A DNA stretch of 64,000 nt from Bosea vaviloviae (GTDB taxonomy: Bacteria > Pseudomonadota > Alphaproteobacteria > Rhizobiales > Beijerinckiaceae), in assembly GCF_001741865.1 (NCBI RefSeq), contig NZ_CP017147.1, positions 3,029,001 to 3,093,000 of the forward strand. The letters are read 5' to 3'. The notes beneath the pieces were generated by a model. It had not been told where the DNA came from, searched no databases, and saw nothing but the letters and a program-made list of their open reading frames with translations. The translations under genes and the position numbers were made by a program. Positions within the stretch are counted from its first letter, which is position 1; every line of letters begins with the position of its first letter. Shown piece after piece: positions 9,151 to 19,243 of the stretch.

Positions 9151-10290
9151 TCAGGCCGCGAGGCGGTCGAGCGAGAACGGCGTGAGGTCGAAGGCCGATT
9201 GGCCGGAGGTGGAGAGATCGGCGAGGATCTCGCCGATCGCGCTGGCGAATTTGAAGCCGTGGCCGGAGCAGCAGGAGGCGAAGACGGCCTGCGGCACGCC
9301 CGGTACCGCATCGATGATGAAATCCTCGTCGGGCGAGACGGTGTAGACGCAGCCCTTGAGGGTCAGCGGGTCGCCGGCGGCGTCGGGGATGTAGCGTCGC
9401 AGGCATTCGCGGATCAGCGCGACCTGGCGCGGGCTCGGCGTGCGGTCGTCGTCGCGCGGATCCATCGGCTCCCGGCCGAAATGCGGGCCGCCGAGCTTGA
9501 AGCCCGGATGCTCGTAGAGGGGGAAGCCGTAGAACGCGCCTTCCTCGACGCTGAGGATGAACACCGGAAAGGCGCCCTCGCGAAACAGCTCCGGCCGGCG
9601 CGTGGTGAACCAGCCGATTGCCTGGCGCACGGTCGAGACCTTGCTGGCGAGCGCCGGCACGGCGTCTGCGATCCAGCCGCCCGAGGTGATCACCAATCGC
9701 CCGGCCGAGTAAGTGCCGCGCTCGGTGCGTACCACGACACCGCCTTGCGCGGTCGGGGCCCAGTCGAGCATCGGCTCGCCGGTGCGGATCTCGGCGCCGC
9801 GCGCTTGCGCCAGGCCGACATGGGCATAGATCGCCTTTTCCGAGGCGACGAAGCCGCCATCGGGCTGCCACAGGCCGACATGGCCCTCCGGCAGCTGGAA
9901 GGCGGGGAAACGCCGGGCGATCTCCCGGCCATCGAGCCGCTCATGGACGAGCCCGTGGTCGAGGCAGGATTGCAGCGACGATTCGACCGGCCCGGCACCC
10001 TCCGGCGCGAGATCGATCGAGCCGGTGACGTGCAGGAGCTTCATTCCCGCCTCGTCTCCGGTGGTGCGCCACAATTCATGGGCGCGCCGCACGATCGGCA
10101 CGTAATGCGAGCCTTCGAAATAGGCGAGGCGGATGATGCGATTGAGCCCGTGCGAGGAGCCCATGGCATGGCCGAGGTCGAAGCGTTCGAGGCCGAGCAC
10201 CTTGAGGCCGCGCTTGGCGAGGTGCCAGCAGGCGGCCGAGCCCATGGCCCCGACACCGGCGACGATGACATCGTAGCTATGGCTCGTCAT
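9151..10290 (-). CDS. solA: FAD-dependent amine oxidase, N-methyl-L-tryptophan oxidase / sarcosine oxidase family
   Basis: A 379-residue monomeric sarcosine-oxidase-family enzyme that oxidatively demethylates N-methyl amino acids to formaldehyde, H2O2 and the free amino acid. The N-terminus has the dinucleotide motif VAGVGAMGSAACWHLAKRG. The segment KGCVYTVSPDEDF contains the cysteine that links covalently to FAD in this family, and SGHGFKFASAIGE is the C-terminal flavin motif. Length matches the family. It leads a minus-strand run with the EamA and MFS exporters, so the product may be exported. Assignment to SolA rather than another family member is by overall similarity. Confidence 0.8.
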   Translation of the reverse strand: MTSHSYDVIVAGVGAMGSAACWHLAKRGLKVLGLERFDLGHAMGSSHGLNRIIRLAYFEGSHYVPIVRRAHELWRTTGDEAGMKLLHVTGSIDLAPEGAGPVESSLQSCLDHGLVHERLDGREIARRFPAFQLPEGHVGLWQPDGGFVASEKAIYAHVGLAQARGAEIRTGEPMLDWAPTAQGGVVVRTERGTYSAGRLVITSGGWIADAVPALASKVSTVRQAIGWFTTRRPELFREGAFPVFILSVEEGAFYGFPLYEHPGFKLGGPHFGREPMDPRDDDRTPSPRQVALIRECLRRYIPDAAGDPLTLKGCVYTVSPDEDFIIDAVPGVPQAVFASCCSGHGFKFASAIGEILADLSTSGQSAFDLTPFSLDRLAA

Positions 10291-10503
10291 GGCAAGGACT
10301 CGGGCAAAAAGGCACGGGCAAAGGCTCGGGCAAGGACTGGGCTCTGGCGGCGGCAGGCGAGGCGGGCGCAGAGCTTTACCGTCCGCTTTCCCCAGGGTCC
10401 ATGCCCAGAAGGTCTAGCCTGCTCTGCGGCCCGCGCCGGTGAAGCTTTGTTAATGATGTCGGCTGATAAAAGATCGCTTTCTCCATGACTTCAGGATTGG
10501 CTG

Positions 10504-12276
10504 ATGCTCGGCAAGGTTCGGCGCTGGTTAGGCAGTCGAAACCACGTGGCGGCCGGGCAGGGTCCCGCCATGGGCGAAGCGCTGTCGGTACCTGCCAGCG
10601 AGGCCCCGCTTGAGGGCACCGCCGACGACGGTGCGCTGCACGAGGCCGTCAGCACGCTGGAGCAGGATGTCGTGGCGGCGATGCGCCGCCTGACCGGCGG
10701 TCTTGGCGAGGCCGAGCAGTTCTCCGCCCATGCCGAGGGGCGCTCGCGCGAGATCCATGACAGCATCGTGGCGCTACGTTCCGCGACCTTGACTGCCAGC
10801 ATCAATTCGACCTCGCTGGCGACTGCGACGCAGCAGGTCTCGGACGCGGCCGAGCATGTCGGCGCGACCATGATCAGCGCCCGCGACAGGCTCGACGCCG
10901 CCGCCACGCGCGCCGGCGAGGCGACGGAGATGATGACCGGGCTCGCCGTCGCCACGGTCGAGATCCGCAGCATCGTCGATTCCATCGCCGAGATCGCCAG
11001 GCAGACCAATCTGCTCGCGCTCAACGCCACGATCGAGGCTGCGCGCGCCGGGGAGGCCGGGCGCGGCTTCGGCGTCGTGGCGCAGGAGGTCAAGACGCTC
11101 TCGGTCGAGGTGCGCGAGGCGGTCGACCATATCCGCCGTCGCGTCGACAACCTCGCCCAGACGGCGCAGGGCTCGGCCGCGATCGTCAACGACGCGCTCA
11201 CCATGGTGCGCGACGTCAACCCGGTGATCGCCTCCATCGGCGGGGCTGCGCAGGAACAGGCTGCGGCTGCGGCCGAACTCTCCCGCAGCGCCGGCGAGAC
11301 GGCGCGCTTCGTCGAGACCGTGCTGCACCGTGTCGACGAGATCGACCGCGTCGCGCTCTCGTCCGCCGACGACAGCGCCCGGGCACGCAGCTCCCTGTCC
11401 GATGGCGTGCGCCAGGCCGACAACATGCTGCGGCGCTTCATCCCGACCTTGCGGCACGCCGCCTTCGCCGACCGCCGCCAGCATGACCGCTTTCCCGCCG
11501 AGCACCGCGCCGAGCTCAGCCTCGGCGCGCAACACATTGTCAGCCAGACCATCGATCTCGGCTTCGGTGGAGCGCTGCTTGCAAGCGTCGCCCAGGCGCC
11601 GCGGCTGGGCGTCAGGGGCACGATCAGGATCGATGAGCTTCCGCCGCTGGCCTGCCGCCTGATGGCGACGAGCGAACTCGGCCTGCATATCGCCTTCGAG
11701 CCGGGCGCGGTCGAGGCGAATGCGCCATTGCGGGCGCTGCTTGGCGAGATCGAGCACTCATACAGGCCCTTGATCGTGGCGGCGCAGGGTTTCGCCGACG
11801 ACATCGCCGGGGCCATGCTGCAGGCGCTGCGGGCGCGCCGGCTGAGCGAGGACGAACTCTTCGACATCAACTACCGGCTGCTGCCCGAGACCGATCCGCC
11901 GCAATACGCCAACCTCGCCTTGCCGACGCTCGAGGAGACCCTGCCGCCGCTGCTGGCGAAGACCCTGGCGAGTGACCCCCGCCTGGTCTTTGCCCTGGCG
12001 ATCGACCGCAACGGCTATATACCGGTCCACAACGCAGCCTTCGCGCAGCCGCAACGCCCAGGCGATCTGGTCTGGAACATCGCCCATAGCCGCAACCGGC
12101 GCATCTTCGACGACCGGGCCGGCATCATGGCGGCGCGCTCGGTGCGCCCCTTCCTGGTCCAGTCCTATCGGCGCGACATGGGCGGCGGCGTCACCGTCTT
12201 GATGCGCGAAGTCGATGCGCCGCTCCGCATCAATGGCCGCCACTGGGGCGGCGTGCGCATGGCGTATCGGATGTGA
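10504..12276 (+). CDS. Soluble methyl-accepting chemotaxis protein with PilZ domain and C-terminal sensory domain
   Basis: A 590-residue chemoreceptor without membrane segments. Residues about 85-300 form the MCP signalling coiled coil, with the hairpin tip containing [20 protein letters not shown] and [15 protein letters not shown]. Residues about 325-420 resemble PilZ ([15 protein letters not shown] then DLGFGGALL), which binds cyclic di-GMP. The last 150 residues carry [23 protein letters not shown] and [14 protein letters not shown], a C-terminal region known from other chemoreceptors. The gene stands alone, with no che genes nearby. It probably links c-di-GMP to chemotaxis from the cytoplasm. 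The PilZ Arg-rich site is only partly canonical. Confidence 0.87.
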   Translation: MLGKVRRWLGSRNHVAAGQGPAMGEALSVPASEAPLEGTADDGALHEAVSTLEQDVVAAMRRLTGGLGEAEQFSAHAEGRSREIHDSIVALRSATLTASINSTSLATATQQVSDAAEHVGATMISARDRLDAAATRAGEATEMMTGLAVATVEIRSIVDSIAEIARQTNLLALNATIEAARAGEAGRGFGVVAQEVKTLSVEVREAVDHIRRRVDNLAQTAQGSAAIVNDALTMVRDVNPVIASIGGAAQEQAAAAAELSRSAGETARFVETVLHRVDEIDRVALSSADDSARARSSLSDGVRQADNMLRRFIPTLRHAAFADRRQHDRFPAEHRAELSLGAQHIVSQTIDLGFGGALLASVAQAPRLGVRGTIRIDELPPLACRLMATSELGLHIAFEPGAVEANAPLRALLGEIEHSYRPLIVAAQGFADDIAGAMLQALRARRLSEDELFDINYRLLPETDPPQYANLALPTLEETLPPLLAKTLASDPRLVFALAIDRNGYIPVHNAAFAQPQRPGDLVWNIAHSRNRRIFDDRAGIMAARSVRPFLVQSYRRDMGGGVTVLMREVDAPLRINGRHWGGVRMAYRM

Positions 12277-12295
12277 ATGCGGCTAAAGCCGTTTG

Positions 12296-13060
12296 CTAGA
12301 GCCGGTCCCAGGCGAAGGGGATGTTGAGCGCCCGCAAGGCCTGCTGCCAGAGCGAGCTTGCCTGTTCGAGCCGGGCCGCATCGTAGACGCCCTGGACCTG
12401 GTGCACCTGCAGGCGCCATGAGGCGCCATCAGTGTCGGTCCAGGTCTTGCCGACGAGCCGGCGCAGACGCTCCGGGTCGCGCGCGCCGGGGCTGTTGCCG
12501 AAGACGCTGAATTGCGGCGAGTTCTGCAGCATGTCGGAGACCAGCAGCAGCGCCCGGTCTCCGCTCGGCACGCGGTTCTCGCGGCGCGCCAGCACGTCGC
12601 CGATCGCCTCGACGATCGGCGACTGGTTGCCCTTGGCCGGCTGGGCCAGCACCGTCAGCGCCTCGTCGAGCGGGCGGCCGAATTTCTCGACCCATCTGAC
12701 ATAGTCGCGGCGTGGATTGCCGATCAGCTCGCTGACCGTGCGGCCCGGATTGCACAGCGCCAGCAGTGGCGGGAAATTCGGCTCGAACACGTCCTTGAAG
12801 ACATAGATCGACATCAACCGGTCGGCCGGCAGCGCCTCGCCGACCTCCTTGACCAGTTTCTTCAAGCGCGCCGCCTGGATGTCGCTCCAGGGGTCGGTCT
12901 TGTCGACGAGGATCAGCGTGTGCCCGACCGGCCCGCTCTTCTGGCAGAGCGTTTCGGCGTCGCGCGGCGGCCCGCTGAGCAGTTTTGGGGCGGCGAAGAA
13001 ACCGGCGAGCGAGAGGCCGGCCAGGATGGTGGCGGTGATCGCCCAATGTTCGCTTTTCAT
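12296..13060 (-). CDS. Membrane-anchored VWA-like protein of unknown function
   Basis: A 254-residue protein with a single N-terminal membrane segment (ITATILAGLSLAGFFAAP) and an exported or cytosolic domain. Two hydrophobic strands each ending in Asp, HTLILVDKTDPWSD and RALLLVSDMLQNSP, plus a central NPRRDYVRWVEKF, give the alternating pattern of a von Willebrand A-like Rossmann fold; DKTDP could be a degenerate metal site. It is last in a three-gene minus-strand cluster, 18 bp after a coiled-coil membrane protein. I recognise the pattern from conserved hypothetical proteins but cannot name a function. Confidence 0.75.
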   Translation of the reverse strand: MKSEHWAITATILAGLSLAGFFAAPKLLSGPPRDAETLCQKSGPVGHTLILVDKTDPWSDIQAARLKKLVKEVGEALPADRLMSIYVFKDVFEPNFPPLLALCNPGRTVSELIGNPRRDYVRWVEKFGRPLDEALTVLAQPAKGNQSPIVEAIGDVLARRENRVPSGDRALLLVSDMLQNSPQFSVFGNSPGARDPERLRRLVGKTWTDTDGASWRLQVHQVQGVYDAARLEQASSLWQQALRALNIPFAWDRL

Positions 13061-13078
13061 GCCTTATCGCAGCTCGGC

Positions 13079-14536
13079 TCAGCGCGGCGTCGCGGAAAAT
13101 TCCGCATGGATCGTCTTGCGGTTGGCCTCGTCGCGTTCATAGGCCTCGCGCCCGGCCTCGACCGCGCGTGTCTTCAGGCGCTCGATCTCGCCGGCGAGGT
13201 CGACCCCGCGCACCAGCGCCAGCTGGTCCTTGAGCTTGGCCTCGATCAGCGCCGGCATGTTGGCGAACTGGCGCTCGACATCCTCGATCAGCGCCCGCAG
13301 CCTGGCATGGTCGACGAGCTCGGCTGGCTGGTCGATCTCGGGCAGGTTGATGCCTTGCGAGAAATAGGCCGGCGGCAGATCGGTGCGCACCCTGAGATTG
13401 GCCTCGCGATACTGCATCACGGCGGCGTCCTTTGCGGCGCGCAATTGCGCGACGCGAGTGAGATAATGGTCGCGGATCTGGTCGGCGCTGGCCTTGGCGA
13501 GCTGCAGCCGGCTGATCTCGCGCTGGCAATCCTCGCGGAACCCCTCGACCTGGCCGCGGATCTGTTCGAGTTCGGGCGCGAGCTCGGTGTCGAGCCGGCG
13601 GCGCTCCCGCTCCACCGCCTCCCAGCGCTGCCGCCAGCGCTTATAGGCGAAGGCGTGGCCGGGATAGCTGCCGAAGGCCGAATAACCCTTGGAGGCGGAG
13701 AGGAAGGCGATCAGGCAGCCGATCAGCACGAGCGCGATCGATTTGAGCTCGTAGACGCCGAGCGGGTTCGCCAGCATATGCGGCACCACCTGCTGCGAGG
13801 CGGCGTCGGGATTGGCGATCAGCAATTCGCGGTAATGCCCGACGGCGAGGTTGAACAGCACGATCAGCGCGATCATCCCGGCATAGGCCGGCAGCGCCCA
13901 GAACAGATGCGAGGCCTTGACGTGCTGGCAATAGCGCGCCGGCCACAAGCCCATGACGAAGCCGAGCGAGATGTTCAGCGCCGAGATGATCACGGCGGTC
14001 GCCGCCCCGCCGATCAAGCCGAAATCGCTGGCATCGGCGAAGAAATTGCCGTTGAGCAGGCTCTCGATCGCCAGCGGCACCACCAGGAAGGCAAGGATGA
14101 ACTGCCATTTGTCCAGCTTCGGGTCGCTGCTGCGCTGGTTCACATAGTTGAAGTACTCATATTCGCGCTTGGCCTTCAGCGCGTCGAACACCGTCTGCTC
14201 GAGCTCGCCGCCATGCTTGTTCAGCAGCGCCCGCATGCCGGATTCGATGCGCCTGATCCGGGTCTCGTAGCGCTCCGCCGTCAGCGCCTCGCGCTTGCCG
14301 ATGACCTCGGCATGGAGCGCGCCAAGCTTTGCCGTCGCCTCCTGCCGGATGCCGTTGAAAAGCTCGGTGACGCGGGCGAGCAGGCCGAGCTCGGTCTGCG
14401 AGGGCAAAGCGGAATGAGCCGGCGGGTTGTTGGCGAGCGCGTCGCCGGCGCCGCGCAGGCCGGCCTGCACCGTCTCGGCCAGATGATAGCCGGAAATCGG
14501 CGGCACGCCTGTGCCGTTGCCGCGATCATCCGTCAT
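13079..14536 (-). CDS. Coiled-coil multipass membrane protein of unknown function
   Basis: A 485-residue protein. The N-terminal 140 residues and the region from about 310 to 480 are charged and strongly helical, suggesting coiled coils. Between them are at least four membrane segments, including LAFLVVPLAIESLLNG, AATAVIISALNISLGFVMG and SIALVLIGCLIAFLSA. The ATG at 14536 is preferred; another ten codons upstream (14566) would overlap the previous gene by 41 bp. It overlaps the upstream membrane gene by 11 bp and precedes the VWA-like gene, so the three are probably co-expressed. No family name is assigned. Confidence 0.75.
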   Translation of the reverse strand: MTDDRGNGTGVPPISGYHLAETVQAGLRGAGDALANNPPAHSALPSQTELGLLARVTELFNGIRQEATAKLGALHAEVIGKREALTAERYETRIRRIESGMRALLNKHGGELEQTVFDALKAKREYEYFNYVNQRSSDPKLDKWQFILAFLVVPLAIESLLNGNFFADASDFGLIGGAATAVIISALNISLGFVMGLWPARYCQHVKASHLFWALPAYAGMIALIVLFNLAVGHYRELLIANPDAASQQVVPHMLANPLGVYELKSIALVLIGCLIAFLSASKGYSAFGSYPGHAFAYKRWRQRWEAVERERRRLDTELAPELEQIRGQVEGFREDCQREISRLQLAKASADQIRDHYLTRVAQLRAAKDAAVMQYREANLRVRTDLPPAYFSQGINLPEIDQPAELVDHARLRALIEDVERQFANMPALIEAKLKDQLALVRGVDLAGEIERLKTRAVEAGREAYERDEANRKTIHAEFSATPR

Positions 14537-15122
14537 GAGAAGCTCGCGCCAGATAGCCCCTGACATCGACGATGTCGGCGTGGAAATCGCGGAAGCGCGG
14601 AAAGGCCGGGCGTCGATAGGCCCGGTCGAACCAGAGCGCCGCCAGAATCAGGATCGGCGTGGCGATGAAAAGCGCGGAGTGGCCGGGCAGCGAGGCCGAG
14701 CCGGCAGCCACCGCCGCAAGCGCCAGGGCCGCGACGCCCGCAACGACGAGAGCAAGCATCGTTAGCAGCGCGCCGATCCGGTGGCGGCCGGTGTCGTAGG
14801 ACAGGCGCAGCAAAGCTTGCAGCCCCGTCAAGGCGCTGGCGGCGCATAGTTCCAGCACGATGAGGAAGGTGAAGACCGCGGCGATGCCGGGGCCGATCGC
14901 CGTGGTCACTGCGGGCCGCAAGGTCGAGAACACCGTTTTCGCCGAGAAACCAGCGAATGCCAGGCAGAAATACAGGACGCCGGTCAGCAGCAAGGCGGGG
15001 AAGCGGACATCGCGCCACAGCCTGATCGCCGCCAGCACGAGCCTCACGAAGAAGGTGTCCTGCACCAGGCGGAACGCGGCGCGCGGGAACGCCTTGATCC
15101 GGGAATGGACACGACTCAGCAT
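14526..15122 (-). CDS. Multipass membrane protein of unknown function
   Basis: A 198-residue protein with four or five hydrophobic segments, such as FPALLLTGVLYFCLAFAGF, IAAVFTFLIVLELCAASAL and ALALAAVAAGS, and basic ends. The start is set at the ATG at 15122 (MLSRVHSRIKAFP); a longer frame to 15224 begins with residues unlike a membrane protein N-terminus. First gene of the three-gene cluster, overlapping the next by 11 bp. Function unknown; probably a membrane partner of the two genes after it. Confidence 0.7.
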   Translation of the reverse strand: MLSRVHSRIKAFPRAAFRLVQDTFFVRLVLAAIRLWRDVRFPALLLTGVLYFCLAFAGFSAKTVFSTLRPAVTTAIGPGIAAVFTFLIVLELCAASALTGLQALLRLSYDTGRHRIGALLTMLALVVAGVAALALAAVAAGSASLPGHSALFIATPILILAALWFDRAYRRPAFPRFRDFHADIVDVRGYLARASHDG

Positions 15123-15233
15123 GAAACGCCTGCAACCGGAACGGGCCAAAACGTTAGCCCAACCGGCTATCGGGTCAAGTTGTAACGAATTGGGGACGTG
15201 GGTCAGCTCGCGTTCCTGCCGCACTCAAAACCG

Positions 15234-16136
15234 TCACGCGCCAGGCTGCGGCCTTGGCTTGCTCTCCTCAAGCAGCCAGGCGCGAAAGAGCGAGACCTCT
15301 GGGCGTGTCCGCGCCAGTTTCGGCGTCAACAGGTAGAAAGCCCGCTCCGAGACGAGGCGGATATCGGTTCCGAAGGGGGCTATGAGCCGGTGCTGCGCGA
15401 TGTCGTCTGCGACCAGGGCGAAGGGAGCGAGCGCAATGCCCTGGCCATCGAGCGCCGCCCCCAGGGCCAGCGCGGTCTGGCTGAAGCGCTTGCCGGCTGT
15501 GAGGGGCGCCTGGGCGTTGGCCAGCTCCAGCCAGAGCGGCCAGGCGTCATGGGCGTCGTGCAGCAGCGTTGTCGTCAGGAGATCGGCCGGCGTCGCCAGC
15601 GTCGCGGCGAGCGTCGGGCTGCAGACCGGAAACAGATCATCGGCGAGCAGCCGCTCGGCCTCAAGCGCGCGATCGAAGGGCGGCGCCGAGAGCCGCACGG
15701 CGAGATCGGGCAGGCCGGGCCCGCCTAGCCGCTCCGTCGCTTCCGATGCCAGCACGCGCACCTCGACATCGGGGGCGAGCGCGGAGAAGCTGCCAAGTCG
15801 CGGGATCAGCCATCTCGCCGCGAAGGACGGCGTCACCGTCACCGTGACGCCGCGCCGCTCCCGCTCCTGCGTCGGTTCGATCGCAGCCATCGCGCCCGCG
15901 ATCAAGGCGAAGGCGCGGCGGATCTGCGGATGGAAGGCGCGCCCTGTCGGCGTCAGCGCCAGGCCGCGCGGCTCGCGCTCGAACAGCGGCACGCCGAGGC
16001 TGGCCTCCAGGGCTCGGATCTGCTGCGCGACGGCGCCATGCGTCACGTTCAGCTCCTCGGCGGCGAGCCTGAAGTTGAGATGGCGCGCGGCGGCGTCGAA
16101 AGCGCGCAGGGTTGCGAGGGGAGGCATTCGCTGCAT
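15234..16136 (-). CDS. LysR family transcriptional regulator (GcvA-like)
   Basis: A 300-residue regulator. The GcvA-type N-terminus MPPLATLRAFDAAARHLNF and helix ELNVTHGAVAQQIRALE form the DNA-binding domain, followed by FEREPRGLALTPTGRAF and a two-lobed effector domain. It is divergent from an atypical SDR gene starting 106 bp away. The gap contains a perfect TGTAGC-AGC-GCTACA palindrome that fits the LysR T-N11-A rule, so it very probably controls the SDR and itself. Effector unknown. Confidence 0.9.
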   Translation of the reverse strand: MQRMPPLATLRAFDAAARHLNFRLAAEELNVTHGAVAQQIRALEASLGVPLFEREPRGLALTPTGRAFHPQIRRAFALIAGAMAAIEPTQERERRGVTVTVTPSFAARWLIPRLGSFSALAPDVEVRVLASEATERLGGPGLPDLAVRLSAPPFDRALEAERLLADDLFPVCSPTLAATLATPADLLTTTLLHDAHDAWPLWLELANAQAPLTAGKRFSQTALALGAALDGQGIALAPFALVADDIAQHRLIAPFGTDIRLVSERAFYLLTPKLARTRPEVSLFRAWLLEESKPRPQPGA

Positions 16137-16144
16137 AGCGGGGG

Positions 16145-16159
16145 TGTAGCAGCGCTACA
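16145..16159. promoter_or_regulatory. LysR-type operator between the GcvA-like regulator and the SDR gene
   Basis: TGTAGC-AGC-GCTACA is a perfect 15-bp palindrome, 9 bp upstream of the regulator start and 83 bp upstream of the SDR start. T47/A59 and T45/A57 each satisfy T-N11-A. Confidence 0.6.
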
Positions 16160-16241
16160 GGGTCCCTGCACGGGAAATCGATGGTTCGAGGCGGCGCCGA
16201 ACCTTATGAATGAGGGCAATCAATCAGGAAAAGAGCGCGCT

Positions 16242-16943
16242 ATGACGAAGAAAGTGGCGATCATCACGGCCGGCGGTAGCGGCATGGGCGCAAGCGCCGC
16301 GCGTCGGCTCGCGAAGGACGGCTTTGCGGTGGCGATCCTGTCCTCGTCCGGCAAGGGCGAGGCGCTGGCCAAGGAGCTCGGCGGTATCGGCATCACCGGC
16401 TCGAACCAGTCCAATGACGACATCAAGCGCCTGGTCGATACGGTCTTCGAGCGCTGGGGCAGGGTCGACGTCCTGGTCAACAGCGCCGGGCACGGGCCAC
16501 GTGCGCCCATCCTGGAGATCCCGGACGAAGACTGGCAGCGCGGCATGGAGGTCTATTTCCTCAGCGCGGTGCGGCCGGCGCGGCTGGTGACGCCGATCAT
16601 GCAGGCGCAGCGCTCGGGCTCGATCATCAACATCTCGACGGCCTGGGCCTTCGAGCCCGCCGCGATGTTCCCGACCTCGGCGGTGTTCAGGGCAGGCCTT
16701 GCCTCCTTCACCAAGATTTTTGCGGACACATACGCGCCCGACAACATCCGCATGAACAATGTGCTGCCCGGCTGGATCGACAGCCTGCCGGCGACGGATG
16801 AGCGCCGTCAGAGCGTGCCCCTGCAGCGCTATGGGCGTGCCGACGAGATCGCCGGGACGATCGCCTTCCTGGCCTCGGACGACGCTGGCTACATCACCGG
16901 GCAGAACGTCCGCGTCGACGGCGGCATAACCCGGTCGGTCTGA
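16242..16943 (+). CDS. Short-chain dehydrogenase/reductase family protein lacking the Tyr-Lys catalytic pair
   Basis: A 233-residue SDR-fold protein. The nucleotide-binding motif is TAGGSGMGASAARRLA and the NAG motif appears as NSAGHG. Ser132 (NISTAW) matches the catalytic serine. Where classical SDRs have YxxxK, this protein has Ser146 and Arg150 in PTSAVFRAGLASFTK, so the proton-relay residues are missing. The C-terminal part (YITGQNVRVDGGITRSV) is well preserved, arguing for a functional but non-classical member. The start at 16242 has AGGAAAAGAG upstream. It is divergent from a LysR regulator with a palindromic operator between them. Confidence 0.87.
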   Translation: MTKKVAIITAGGSGMGASAARRLAKDGFAVAILSSSGKGEALAKELGGIGITGSNQSNDDIKRLVDTVFERWGRVDVLVNSAGHGPRAPILEIPDEDWQRGMEVYFLSAVRPARLVTPIMQAQRSGSIINISTAWAFEPAAMFPTSAVFRAGLASFTKIFADTYAPDNIRMNNVLPGWIDSLPATDERRQSVPLQRYGRADEIAGTIAFLASDDAGYITGQNVRVDGGITRSV

Positions 16944-16949
16944 CGGGCC

Positions 16950-17090
16950 GGGCGGGTGGTTTCAGAGCCGGTTTCAATGGTTCTGTCCTGACCGCCTACG
17001 CGCCGTCATTCCGGGCGTAGCTCTCGGGTCCGATCTTCGATCGGCACAAGGATAAACTCCAACCCGGGATCCATTCCTGAGCCTCGACAA
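16950..17090. repeat. Partial E element (MITE-like)
   Basis: Contains TTTCAATGGTTCTGTCCTGA and CGCCGTCATTCCGGGCGTAG followed by a CCGATCTTCGATCGG hairpin, matching the left halves of the E elements at 37591 and 54667. No second terminal repeat is visible; it runs directly into the neighbouring composite. Confidence 0.6.
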
Positions 17091-17095
17091 GCCGC

Positions 17096-17340
17096 GCGCG
17101 GGGAACCCCTCTCCTGTAAGGAGAGGGGCAGGGGTGAGGTGTAGGCCCCCGGACCAGTTGCGTGACACCTTACCGTCATTGCGAGCGCAGCGAAGCAATC
17201 CAGGGGGCGTAGTGCGAACCCTCCTGGATTGCTTCGCTGCGCTCGCAATGACGAGGGAGCGGCGGTCGGACCACGGCCAAAGCGTCCAACGGCCGACCCC
17301 TCACCCTGCCCTCTCCCTACGGGAGAGGGTTCCCCGCGCT
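17096..17340. repeat. B-B' composite palindrome with nested A element
   Basis: The left hairpin (GGGGAACCCCTCTCC..GGAGAGGGG) and right hairpin (CCCTCTCCCTACGGGAGAGGG) are inverted copies ending in the same GCGGGGAACC arm. The inner segment GTGAGGTGTAGGCCCCCGGA matches the composites at 51957 and 57459. A complete A element (17174-17253) sits inside it. The interval between the SDR gene and moaA holds nothing else recognisable. Confidence 0.85.
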
Positions 17341-17472
17341 TGTCTCGGCAAGCAAAATTCATTCGGCCCGAGTGGATGTTCCAGGTGGTTCGGGAGCCTC
17401 CTGGAGCATCCTTCGAGACTAAGCCTGCGGCGCTCCTCAGCATGAGGGCTTGCGGAATGTCCAAACCGGCTC

Positions 17473-18534
<1,062 letters not shown>

Positions 18535-18680
18535 TCTGCTTCATCCCTCAAAACGGCCGGCCCGCATGCGAGCAGGTGCATGGCGGTGGCCGTACCGCTA
18601 TATCCGGTGAGACATTGGCATTGCGGCGGCCAAGGTCAAGCGCGGCCATCGTCGCACAGGCCACGGGAGTGAACACAACC

Positions 18681-19049
18681 ATGTCAGCATGGCCGACCGA
18701 GATCCGCCTCGCCAAGGATCGCCGCACCCTCCATGTCGCCTTCGAGGACGGCGCGGCCTACGCGCTGCCGGCCGAATTGCTGCGGGTGGAAAGCCCCTCC
18801 GCTGAGGTCCAGGGCCATGGGCCAACGCAGAAGAAGACCGTTCCGGGCAAGGCCGAGGTCGAGATCATTGGCGTCGAGCCCGTCGGCCATTACGCCGTAA
18901 AACTCACCTTCGACGACATGCACGACACCGGCATCTATGCCTGGGACTATCTGCGCGAGCTCGGCGAGCATGGCGAGGCGAAGATGCAGGCCTATCTCGA
19001 CGCGCTGGCGGAGCAGGGGCTGTCGCGCGAGCGGGTGAGGCGAGGGTAG
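18681..19049 (+). CDS. DUF971 (gamma-butyrobetaine hydroxylase-like N-terminal) domain protein
   Basis: A 122-residue single-domain protein. The DUF971 pattern is visible in WPTEIRLAKDRRTLHVAFED, LPAELLRVESPSAEVQGHG and HDTGIYAWDYLRELGE. The domain also forms the N-terminus of gamma-butyrobetaine hydroxylases, but stand-alone copies often lie near molybdenum-cofactor or Fe-S genes, as here divergent from moaA. Its biochemical role is not settled. The ATG at 18681 follows a weak GGGAGTGAAC; the longer open frame upstream is non-coding in character. Confidence 0.88.
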   Translation: MSAWPTEIRLAKDRRTLHVAFEDGAAYALPAELLRVESPSAEVQGHGPTQKKTVPGKAEVEIIGVEPVGHYAVKLTFDDMHDTGIYAWDYLRELGEHGEAKMQAYLDALAEQGLSRERVRRG

Positions 19050-19097
19050 GCAGGGAGACCCTGGACGCCTCTGGCCGTGAGCTGACCGCTGCTCCCT

Positions 19098-19176
19098 CGT
19101 CATTGCGAGCGCAGCGAAGCAATCCAGGGCCGTCGAGCGAGCCCTCCTGGATTGCTTCGCTGCGCTCGCAATGACG
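19098..19176. repeat. Palindromic repeat, A element
   Basis: The arms CGTCATTGCGAGCGCAGCGA and its complement flank a centre beginning CAATCCAGGGCC. It lies between the convergent DUF971 and secreted-protein genes. Nearly identical in its arms to the copy at 17174. Confidence 0.85.
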
Positions 19177-19243
19177 GCAAGGTTGTGCGCGTCTAGTTCA
19201 GGAAAAGCGGCCGGCGCTTCAGTCGCCGCCTGCGCTCGATTGC

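Noticed and set aside
8278..10488. A 736-codon plus-strand open frame across the EamA and solA-like genes
   Set aside because: Antisense shadow: arginine/aspartate-rich with no recognisable domain, spanning two clear minus-strand genes.
12512..14563. A 683-codon plus-strand open frame antisense to the envelope cluster
   Set aside because: Composition of a reverse-strand shadow; the minus-strand frames have membrane segments and normal starts.
18535..18680. Possible molybdenum-cofactor riboswitch upstream of moaA
   Set aside because: The 146-bp divergent gap shows no recognisable Moco motif and leaves little leader.
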